Position numbers and translations under genes: made by a program. From JALORV01 sp035255845 (GTDB lineage Bacteria; Pseudomonadota; Gammaproteobacteria; Burkholderiales; Burkholderiaceae_F), in contig DATEZE010000195.1 of assembly GCA_035255845.1 (NCBI GenBank), positions 1 through 13,240 of the forward strand: a stretch of DNA of 13,240 nt. Direction: 5' to 3'. This document shows, in pieces, positions 1 to 4,951 of this stretch. Numbering within the stretch: position 1 is the first letter of the stretch; every line of letters starts with the position of its first letter. The notes under the pieces are model-generated. The model was given only the letters and a program-made list of their open reading frames with translations, did not search any database and had not been told where the DNA came from.

Positions 1-1
1 C

Positions 2-727
2 GTCGCCGGGCGGCCGTCGATGGGCAAGACGTCATTCGCGCTGAATGTCGGCGAACACGTCGCGATCGATCAGGGCATGCCGGTGGCGGTGTTTTCGATG
101 GAGATGGGCGCATCGCAGCTCGCGCTGCGCATGCTTTCGTCGGTGGGTCGGCTGGACCAGCAACGCCTACGGACCGGACGCCTGCTCGACGAAGATTGGC
201 CGCGACTTACGACCGCGATCCAGAAGATGCATGAGGCACCCTTGTACATCGACGAGACGCCGGCGTTGACCGCGATCGACCTGCGTGCACGCGCGCGTCG
301 GCTGGCGCGCACCTGCGGCAAGCTCGGGCTCATCATCGTCGACTATCTGCAGCTGATGAGCGCAAGCGGCCAGGGTGAAAATCGCGCGACCGAGATCTCG
401 GAGATTTCACGCGGCCTGAAGGCGCTCGCGAAGGAGCTCGCGGTTCCGGTAGTGGCACTGTCGCAGTTGAACCGCACGGTCGAACAGCGCACCGACAAGC
501 GCCCGGTGATGTCGGACCTGCGTGAATCCGGAGCAATCGAGCAGGACGCCGACGTGATTCTTTTCATATACCGTGACGAGGTCTACAACCCCGACACGAA
601 CGACAAGAACGTCGCCGAGATCATCATCGGCAAGCAGCGCAACGGTCCGATTGGGCGCGTCAATTTGCGCTTCGACGGTCAGTTCACCAAGTTCGAAAAC
701 CTGGCGCGCGGCGCGCAGTTTGCATGA
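2..727 (+). CDS. dnaB: Replicative DNA helicase DnaB, C-terminal part (5' end outside window)
   Basis: Hexameric 5'-3' helicase that unwinds DNA at the replication fork. The reading frame is open from the first complete codon (position 2), so the gene begins upstream; 241 residues of the RecA-like motor are visible. The Walker A motif GRPSMGKTS lies at visible residues 3-11. Walker B is LGLIIVDYLQLM. The DnaB-specific stretch SDLRESGAIEQDAD is followed by FIYRDEVY and by GKQRNGP, which holds the arginine-finger region. The visible part matches E. coli DnaB (about 470 residues, from memory) from its ATP site to its C-terminus, so roughly the first 220 residues (N-terminal DnaG-binding domain and linker) are missing. 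There is no intein at the Walker A position, a common insertion site in DnaB. The stop TGA (725-727) overlaps the ATG of the next gene, which suggests translational coupling. Confidence 0.97.
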   Translation, partial: VAGRPSMGKTSFALNVGEHVAIDQGMPVAVFSMEMGASQLALRMLSSVGRLDQQRLRTGRLLDEDWPRLTTAIQKMHEAPLYIDETPALTAIDLRARARRLARTCGKLGLIIVDYLQLMSASGQGENRATEISEISRGLKALAKELAVPVVALSQLNRTVEQRTDKRPVMSDLRESGAIEQDADVILFIYRDEVYNPDTNDKNVAEIIIGKQRNGPIGRVNLRFDGQFTKFENLARGAQFA

Positions 728-1398
728 CGTCCAAGTTCGCGGCGGACCGCAGCGAACACCACCGACCGTTCCTGGCCGCGCTGCGCCGACTGGTGCCACG
801 GGACCGACGCTTCTTTGCGCTCTTTAACCGCCAGGCGCAGCTCATACTAGAAGGTCTGACCGCGCTGACCGAACTGCTGGCCGACGTGCATGATCCGAAC
901 GGCCGTGTGCGCGATGTCGAAGCGATCGAAAAGCGTGCCGACGTGGTCGTCACCGAGACGCTGGCGCTGCTGCGCCGCGGCTGGCTGTTGCCGTTTCCGC
1001 GCGCGGGCATACACGCGCTGATCAACCGGCTGGACGACGTCCTCGATCTCGCCGAGGATGTCGCGCAGTCGCTGCATCTTTATCACGTAACCTCCACGAC
1101 ACCGGAAGCACGGCGACTCGCCGAACTGGCGCTGCGCAGCGCCGAGGCGCTACAGCGTGCGGTGGCTGGGCTCGAGGCGCCCGGCGACGGCCGCGGCCTG
1201 CTCACTCTGTGCGAAGAAGTCAACGCCTTCGAGGCGCAGGCCGATCACGTCTTTCGATCCGCAATGGCGAAGCTCTTCCGCGAAGAGCCGGATACGAGGC
1301 AACTCGTGAAGATCCGGGCGATCTACGAGCTGCTCGAAGAGCTCACCGACAAGTGCAAGGACGCCGCCGCCGAAGTGCAGGCGCTGGCATTGCTCTAA
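724..1398 (+). CDS. DUF47 / PhoU-like protein (putative phosphate transport accessory protein)
   Basis: A 224-residue, almost entirely helical soluble protein of the DUF47 (PF01865, TIGR00153-type) family, related to PhoU. Family hallmarks are visible: an N-terminal FALFNRQAQLILEGL helix, the acidic repeat EAIEKRADVV, the central LPFPRAGIHALINRLDDVLD segment, and a second acidic repeat EVNAFEAQADHVF near residue 170. The E-x-x-AD repeats are the likely metal-binding positions of PhoU-type bundles. Length is normal for the family. The ATG overlaps the DnaB stop (ATGA) with no clear Shine-Dalgarno, so expression probably depends on coupling. DUF47 genes usually sit next to a Pit-type phosphate transporter gene; here a DUF456 gene follows instead, so the transport partner is not shown by context. 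The role in phosphate uptake control is inferred from the family. Confidence 0.87.
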   Translation: MTSKFAADRSEHHRPFLAALRRLVPRDRRFFALFNRQAQLILEGLTALTELLADVHDPNGRVRDVEAIEKRADVVVTETLALLRRGWLLPFPRAGIHALINRLDDVLDLAEDVAQSLHLYHVTSTTPEARRLAELALRSAEALQRAVAGLEAPGDGRGLLTLCEEVNAFEAQADHVFRSAMAKLFREEPDTRQLVKIRAIYELLEELTDKCKDAAAEVQALALL

Positions 1399-1406
1399 GT
1401 CCGTCG

Positions 1407-1886
1407 ATGACAGCCGTGCTGTGGCTCGTCGCGGGCCTGCTCATGCTCGTCGGACTCGTTGGCACGGTCCTGCCGGCCTTGCCAGGTGTGCCGCTGATCT
1501 TTGTCGGCGTGCTGCTCGCGGCCTGGATCGATGATTTTCAGCGCATCGGCGGCTGGACCGTGACTGCCATCGGCGTTCTCGCAGCGCTGGGATTCGTGAT
1601 CGACTATGTCGCGGCCGCGGCGACAGCGAGACGCGCGGGCGCGAGCGCACCGGGAATCATCGGCGCGGCGCTCGGCACGATCGCCGGGGTCTTCACCGGC
1701 CTGTGGGGGCTGATTTTCATGCCGCTGGTTGGCGCGGCAATCGGCGAGTTTGTCGCCCAGCGCGACGCGCTGCGCGCAGGCAAGGTGGGACTCGCCACCT
1801 GGCTCGGCCTGCTCCTCGGCACCATCGTCAAGGTCGCGATCGCATTTACGATGGTGGGATTGTTCGTGGGGGCACTGCTGATCTAG
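1407..1886 (+). CDS. DUF456 family small integral membrane protein
   Basis: A 159-residue very hydrophobic protein of unknown function that fits the DUF456 (PF04306) family in length and pattern. Membrane segments are visible at about residues 3-24, 28-42, 50-71, 82-112 and 127-157. They are rich in Gly/Ala with G-x-x-x-G spacing (GIIGAALGTIAGVFTG). The PALPGVPLIFVG loop near residue 23 is typical of the family. The ATG at 1407 is chosen because it begins the first membrane segment and lies 8 bases after the preceding stop. A longer frame reaching back to 1209 is only the shadow of the DUF47 gene. No strong Shine-Dalgarno is seen. The TAG stop directly abuts a hairpin-rich repeat. It could be co-transcribed with dnaB and the DUF47 gene; no function can be assigned. 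Confidence 0.85.
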   Translation: MTAVLWLVAGLLMLVGLVGTVLPALPGVPLIFVGVLLAAWIDDFQRIGGWTVTAIGVLAALGFVIDYVAAAATARRAGASAPGIIGAALGTIAGVFTGLWGLIFMPLVGAAIGEFVAQRDALRAGKVGLATWLGLLLGTIVKVAIAFTMVGLFVGALLI

Positions 1887-1891
1887 GCGTC

Positions 1892-1932
1892 GCAAGTGTA
1901 CGCATCGGCTTCGCCGATGCACGTGCACTTGC
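1892..1932 (+). other. Long imperfect hairpin just after the DUF456 stop
   Basis: Bases 1892-1909 can pair with 1913-1932 to form an 18 bp stem. It has one T-G pair (1899/1925), a 2-base bulge (AC, 1921-1922) and a TTC loop (1910-1912). It starts 6 bases after the stop codon, so it could act as a 3'-end or terminator structure for the upstream gene. No T-run follows, so classic intrinsic termination is not supported. The corresponding hairpin in the right arm lies at 2274-2240 read on the - strand. Confidence 0.75.
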
Positions 1933-1941
1933 TCCGGCACG

Positions 1942-1961
1942 GCTCTCGCTACGCGAGAAGC
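1942..1961 (+). other. Second hairpin of the left arm
   Basis: TCTCGC (1944-1949) pairs with GCGAGA (1953-1958) across a TAC loop. The stem extends by two more pairs if A1959 is bulged. The right arm has a hairpin in the equivalent place (2227-2213 on the - strand, GCGCGC, loop TCC, GCGCGC), with a different stem sequence. Confidence 0.6.
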
Positions 1962-2069
1962 GCGACGACTAATCAGTCGGCTGCGCTCCGGAGCGGCCGA
2001 GCGCTTCGACGAACTTCAAACGCAGACACTCCTCCCCGCGACACACCTGCCCGTGCGGGGATCGCCTTT

Positions 2070-2135
2070 CCCTCCTCGCCTGGCGAGGAGGGTGTAGGGA
2101 GGAGTGTTCCGCTCCCTCCCGCCTGGCGGGAGGGA
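2070..2135. repeat. Pair of REP-like palindromes in the centre of the composite repeat
   Basis: Two perfect 11 bp-arm palindromes share the core GCCTGGC. The first is 2070-2092 (arms CCCTCCTCGCC and GGCGAGGAGGG, central T at 2081). The second is 2113-2135 (arms TCCCTCCCGCC and GGCGGGAGGGA, central T at 2124). Their centres are 43 bp apart and both are followed by a G-rich tail with GGGTG. This resembles the dispersed intergenic CCCTC-palindrome repeats seen in many proteobacterial genomes. An additional inverted pair ACACTCCTCCC / GGGAGGAGTGT (2026-2036 and 2097-2107) encloses the first palindrome. Copy number cannot be judged from one window. Confidence 0.7.
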
Positions 2136-2162
2136 AGGGTGGGTGCTGTGCAGTTGATCCTC

Positions 2163-2284
2163 GGCGGAGCGCGCGGCCGCGCCGGAGCGTAGCCGACTAA
2201 CCAATGTTGAGGGCGCGCGGAGCGCGCTTGTCGGAGGGAGTGCACGTGCGACCCGCGGAGCGGGCCGCGTACACGAGCGACGCC
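2163..2284 (-). repeat. Right arm of the composite inverted repeat
   Basis: Inverted copy of 1886-2010, ending 1 base short of the phoH stop codon (2286-2288). Read on the - strand it begins GGCGTCGC as the left arm does. It then carries a hairpin with a 7-pair stem, one of them G-T (GGCCCGC 2266-2260, loop TCC, GCGGGTC 2256-2250), the shared block GCACGTGCACT (2249-2239), a GCGCGC / TCC / GCGCGC hairpin (2227-2213), and the 36-base block 2198-2163. It therefore lies immediately 3' of phoH and may serve as its 3'-end structure. No T-run is seen. Confidence 0.83.
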
Positions 2285-2285
2285 G

Positions 2286-3884
2286 CTACAAAATTTCCGC
2301 CGCGTGATCCGCCAGTCTTGACCGCTCGCCACGCTGTAGCGTCACGTGGCCGGAGTGCAGCCAGCCTTTGAAGCGATCGACCACGTACGTGAGACCCGAG
2401 GAGCCTTCGGTCAGGTAGGGCGTGTCGATCTGCGCGATGTTGCCGAGGCAGACGACCTTGGTGCCCGGGCCGGCGCGCGTGACCAGCGTTTTCATCTGCT
2501 TCGGCGTCAAGTTCTGCGCCTCGTCGATGATCAGATATTTGTTGATGAAGGTGCGACCGCGCATGAAATTGAGCGACTTGATACGGATGCGCGTCCGGAT
2601 CAGGTCATTGGTGGCGGCGCGGCCCCACTCGCCGGCGGCGTCGTCGGTCTTGTTCAGCACTTCGAGGTTGTCCTCGAGCGCGCCCATCCATGGGGCCATC
2701 TTCTCTTCCTCTGTGCCCGGCAGGAAGCCGATGTCCTCGCCAACCGGCACCGTCGCGCGGGTGACGATGATCTCGGCGAAGCGCTTGGTTTCCAGTGTCT
2801 GCGACAGTCCGGCCGCGAGCGCCAGCAGTGTCTTGCCGGTACCGGCCTGGCCGATCAGCGTAACGAAGTCGCATTCCGGGTCCATCAGCAGGTTCAGCGC
2901 AAAGCTCTGTTCGCGATTGCGCGCCGTCACTCCCCACACCGCGTTCTTCGCGTGCGTGTAGTCGCGCAGCACGCGGAGCACCGCGGACTTGCCACGGATC
3001 TCACGCACCTGTGCGTAAAAGCTGGTGCCGTTTTCCAGATAAACGAACTGGTTCACCAGCAGGTCAGCGACGATCGGTCCGGTGATCCGGTACCAGGTGT
3101 AGCCACCCTGTTGCCAGGACTCCATGCCCTTGCCGTTCTTGTCCCAGAAATTGGCCGGCAACTGGGCAACGCCGGTGTAGAGGATGTCGGTGTCCTCGAG
3201 CACCTTGTCGTTGGTGTAGTCCTCGGCGGGTAGGCCGAGCGCGCGCGCCTTCACGCGCATGTTGATGTCTTTGGACACCAGCACGACGTCACGCTCGGCG
3301 TAGCGGTCCTTCAGCGTGCGGACGACGCCGAGGATCTGGTTGTCAGCCTTGCCCGCAGGCAGACTCGCCGGCAGCGCGGCTTCTACGGCCTGCGTCTGGA
3401 AGTAAAGACGCCCGGAGGCATCCTTATTGCCGAGCGCGTTGAGCGGGATGCCTTCCTCGATTGGAGTCTTGCAGCCTGCAACCAGCGCGTCGAGCGTGCG
3501 CGAAACCTGCCGCGCGCTGCGTGCAACCTCACTCATTCCCTTCTTGTGCGAGTCGAGTTCCTCCAGCGTCATCATCGGCAGGAACACGTCGTGTTCCTCG
3601 AACCGGAACAGGCTGGTCGAATCGTGCATCAGCACGTTGGTGTCGAGGACGAAGAGCTTCGGGCGCTCATCTGCGCGCGGCTTCTTGCCGTTGCCGCGTG
3701 GCTTCGATTCGACGACGGCGAGGTGGGCCGCGGGTGTTGACCGGGCCGCTGGCGCGGACGGCGAGGGTTCGGGGCCGCGCGCAAGCGGGGTTGGCGCGAC
3801 AGGTGTCCGATCGTGTCGGACGGGTTCCGAGGGGACGGCAACGAGCAGGGTGGCGGGCTTGGTCGGTGCTTTCGGCAGAGGCAT
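2286..3884 (-). CDS. phoH: PIN-PhoH fusion protein (PhoH family ATPase with N-terminal PIN nuclease domain)
   Basis: A 532-residue predicted cytoplasmic protein of the PhoH2-like type, joining a PIN ribonuclease domain to a PhoH ATPase/helicase domain; the likely role is RNA unwinding and cleavage. Residues 1-75 are Pro/Ala/Lys-rich and probably disordered. The PIN domain starts at KLFVLDTNVLMHD; candidate metal-binding acids are D81, E109, D181 (ADNQILG) and D205 (SKDINMR). The PhoH domain carries Walker A GQAGTGKT (345-352), the TRATVPVGEDIGFLPG segment, Walker B LIIDEAQN (451-458) and a C-terminal VTLQRGERSRLADHA. The length fits PIN-PhoH proteins. The ATG at 3884 lacks a good Shine-Dalgarno, but no other ATG precedes the domain. 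It follows bcp after a 51-base gap and is probably co-transcribed with it. The family is often annotated as phosphate-starvation inducible, but nothing here shows such control. Confidence 0.92.
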   Translation of the reverse strand: MPLPKAPTKPATLLVAVPSEPVRHDRTPVAPTPLARGPEPSPSAPAARSTPAAHLAVVESKPRGNGKKPRADERPKLFVLDTNVLMHDSTSLFRFEEHDVFLPMMTLEELDSHKKGMSEVARSARQVSRTLDALVAGCKTPIEEGIPLNALGNKDASGRLYFQTQAVEAALPASLPAGKADNQILGVVRTLKDRYAERDVVLVSKDINMRVKARALGLPAEDYTNDKVLEDTDILYTGVAQLPANFWDKNGKGMESWQQGGYTWYRITGPIVADLLVNQFVYLENGTSFYAQVREIRGKSAVLRVLRDYTHAKNAVWGVTARNREQSFALNLLMDPECDFVTLIGQAGTGKTLLALAAGLSQTLETKRFAEIIVTRATVPVGEDIGFLPGTEEEKMAPWMGALEDNLEVLNKTDDAAGEWGRAATNDLIRTRIRIKSLNFMRGRTFINKYLIIDEAQNLTPKQMKTLVTRAGPGTKVVCLGNIAQIDTPYLTEGSSGLTYVVDRFKGWLHSGHVTLQRGERSRLADHAAEIL

Positions 3885-3935
3885 CAGCGGGGCGGCACGG
3901 GGCCGTAGGGAGGAAAGGGTTGGGGCAGGCGCGGC

Positions 3936-4400
3936 TCAGGCGAGCGACTGCACGAATGCCAGCACATCGGCAACGTGGTTCGGCACCTTGACGCCGCGCC
4001 ACTCGCGACGAACGACGCCCGAGCCGTCGATGACGAAGGTGCTGCGCTCGATGCCGCGCACCTGCTTACCGTACATGTTCTTCATCTTGATGACACCGAA
4101 CTGTTGGCGCAGTGCCTCGTCCGGGTCCGAGATGAGTTCGAACGGAAAGCCCATCTTCGACTTGAAGCCTTCGTGCGACTTCAGGCTGTCGCGCGAGACG
4201 CCGAAGATGACGGCGCCCGCGCGCTTGAACCTGGCATGGCTTTCAGCAAAGTCCATACCCTCGGTCGTGCAACCGGGAGTGTTGTCCTTCGGGTAGAAAT
4301 AAAGCACGACAGTCTGACCTTTGGCCTTCGACAACTGCACGTCGCCGCCGGTGGATGCGGCCGTGAAATCGGCGACCTTCTTGTCGAGCGCGACGGTCAT
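3936..4400 (-). CDS. bcp: Peroxiredoxin, Bcp/PrxQ family
   Basis: A 154-residue thiol peroxidase (bacterioferritin comigratory protein type) that reduces hydrogen peroxide and organic hydroperoxides in the cytoplasm. The peroxidatic site PKDNTPGCTTEG places Cys44 after Thr41 and Pro42. The supporting Arg is R119 in GIERSTFVIDG. The thioredoxin-fold strand VVLYFYPKD and the GVSRDS segment are typical, and length is normal. C44 is the only cysteine: the resolving cysteine that E. coli Bcp has five residues later is replaced (CTTEGMDF), so a 1-Cys mechanism with an external thiol is expected. A GAGG Shine-Dalgarno lies just before the ATG and overlaps the stop region of the Mth938-like gene, 7 bases upstream. 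It sits in the middle of a three-gene - strand operon ahead of phoH. Confidence 0.95.
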   Translation of the reverse strand: MTVALDKKVADFTAASTGGDVQLSKAKGQTVVLYFYPKDNTPGCTTEGMDFAESHARFKRAGAVIFGVSRDSLKSHEGFKSKMGFPFELISDPDEALRQQFGVIKMKNMYGKQVRGIERSTFVIDGSGVVRREWRGVKVPNHVADVLAFVQSLA

Positions 4401-4407
4401 CGCAGCC

Positions 4408-4782
4408 TCATGAGTCGAGCAGGATCGCCGCGAGCACGCGACGGCCTTCGCTCATCAGTATGTTGTAAGTGCGGCACGCGGCCTGTGACGTCATTGACTC
4501 GCACCCGATACCGGCTTCGGTCAGCGGCTTCAACAGGTGCGGATGCGGGAAACGCTGGCGTGCGCCGGTGCCGAGCAGCACGAGTTCCGGATCGCGGTCG
4601 CGCAGCCCAGAGAAGACTTCCGGCGTAAGTGCGTCGAATGTGCCGACGTCCCATGGCTCGACCTGGCGGTCGGGCGCGATGAGTACGGGGCGATGATGGC
4701 GAACCTGGTTGACTTCAACGAAGCCGGGGCCGTAGGCGGTGACCGTGGCGAACGCTGTCGGCGAGTCCGCGTGCAGTTTCAA
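4408..4782 (-). CDS. Mth938-like domain protein (DUF498, Xcc1710-like)
   Basis: A 124-residue single-domain protein of the Mth938/DUF498 (PF04430) family, whose mitochondrial member NDUFAF3 helps assemble respiratory complex I; the bacterial function is unknown. Family motifs visible: MKLH at the N-terminus, VTAYGPGFVEVN, PELVLLGTGARQRFPH (residues 65-80), and the C-terminal TSQAACRTYNILMSEGRRV. The start codon is TTG at 4782. The frame upstream is open only to a TAA overlapping the -10-like element, with no ATG or GTG between, and the TTG-encoded MKLH matches the usual family N-terminus (from memory). A GGAG lies 4 bases before it. It is the first gene of the - strand operon with bcp and phoH. 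A 29 bp inverted repeat lies 18-46 bases upstream of the start, in the probable leader. Confidence 0.87.
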   Translation of the reverse strand: MKLHADSPTAFATVTAYGPGFVEVNQVRHHRPVLIAPDRQVEPWDVGTFDALTPEVFSGLRDRDPELVLLGTGARQRFPHPHLLKPLTEAGIGCESMTSQAACRTYNILMSEGRRVLAAILLDS

Positions 4783-4799
4783 TTCGCTCCAGGCTTCCC

Positions 4800-4828
4800 T
4801 GCAACCGATCGGTCCACCGATCGTTGCA
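4800..4828. promoter_or_regulatory. 29 bp near-perfect inverted repeat, candidate operator or leader hairpin
   Basis: The left arm TGCAACCGATCGGT (4800-4813) and right arm ACCGATCGTTGCA (4816-4828) are separated by CC. The right arm is the exact reverse complement of the left except for one missing C, so 13 base pairs form with a single bulge. It lies between divergent genes. It overlaps the -35-like TTGCAT (4824-4829) of the + strand promoter candidate and would fall in the 5' UTR of the - strand transcript. No T-run follows on either strand, so it is not an intrinsic terminator. The binding partner is unknown. Confidence 0.6.
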
Positions 4829-4852
4829 TGAACACTTCGGGTACATTATAGG
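4824..4852 (+). promoter_or_regulatory. Candidate promoter for alaC and downstream genes
   Basis: TTGCAT (4824-4829) and TATAGG (4847-4852) are separated by 17 bases, in the only AT-rich patch of the divergent region. Matches to sigma-70 consensus are partial, and the leader to the alaC start would be about 90 bases. The -35 overlaps the right arm of the inverted repeat. Confidence 0.35.
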
Positions 4853-4871
4853 CACACGTTGCGCCGCACAA
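4845..4871 (-). promoter_or_regulatory. Candidate promoter for the Mth938-like-bcp-phoH operon
   Basis: On the - strand a perfect TATAAT sits at 4850-4845. The best nearby -35 is TTGTGC (4871-4866) at a short 15-base spacing, so the -35 is weak. Transcription would start near 4838, giving a leader of about 55 bases that contains the inverted repeat. The -10 overlaps the + strand -10 candidate. Confidence 0.4.
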
Positions 4872-4939
4872 GCGAGCTTCGATTCACTCAAAAACACAGC
4901 GGCGCCCGCGCTTTGCGGCGTGTTCGCAACATATTGCCT

Positions 4940-4944
4940 GAGGT
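4940..4944 (+). promoter_or_regulatory. Ribosome binding site deciding the alaC start
   Basis: GAGGT lies 7 bases before the ATG at 4952. This supports 4952 over the possible in-frame start at 4859, which would add 31 residues not found in the family. Confidence 0.6.
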
Positions 4945-4951
4945 CGGGGAG

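Larger units (their letters stand above)
1886..2010 (+). repeat. Left arm of a ~400 bp composite inverted repeat
   Basis: This arm starts on the last base of the DUF456 stop codon. It is an inverted copy of 2163-2284. Matching blocks when the right arm is read on the - strand: 1886-1903 with 2284-2267 (16 of 18 identical, both beginning GGCGTCGC and ending GTGTACGC); 1919-1929 with 2249-2239 (GCACGTGCACT, 11 of 11); and 1975-2010 with 2198-2163 (31 of 36). Between these blocks lie two hairpins whose stem sequences differ between arms. A further short palindrome, CGCTCCGGAGCG, lies at 1984-1995. No protein-coding content is credible. Confidence 0.85.

Noticed and set aside
2..30. Intein insertion at the DnaB Walker A motif
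   Set aside because: The motif GRPSMGKTS is uninterrupted and the frame continues normally.
1209..1406. N-terminal extension of the DUF456 frame back into the DUF47 gene
   Set aside because: Extension is Arg-rich out-of-frame DUF47 sequence; the family N-terminus begins at the ATG at 1407.
1896..2332. Open frames on both strands within the 1887-2285 gap (up to ~119 codons)
   Set aside because: They run through palindromic GC-rich repeats, have low-complexity Arg/Pro/Ser translations, no ribosome site and no family resemblance. The repeat structure explains the open frames.
2346..3233. 295-codon + strand frame opposite phoH
   Set aside because: Shadow of the PIN-PhoH coding sequence; no motifs.
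4859..4951. 31-residue N-terminal extension of AlaC or a threonine-type leader peptide
   Set aside because: The family starts near the ATG at 4952 with a good GAGGT site. The upstream codons show no Thr/Ile run or terminator/antiterminator pair expected of an attenuator.
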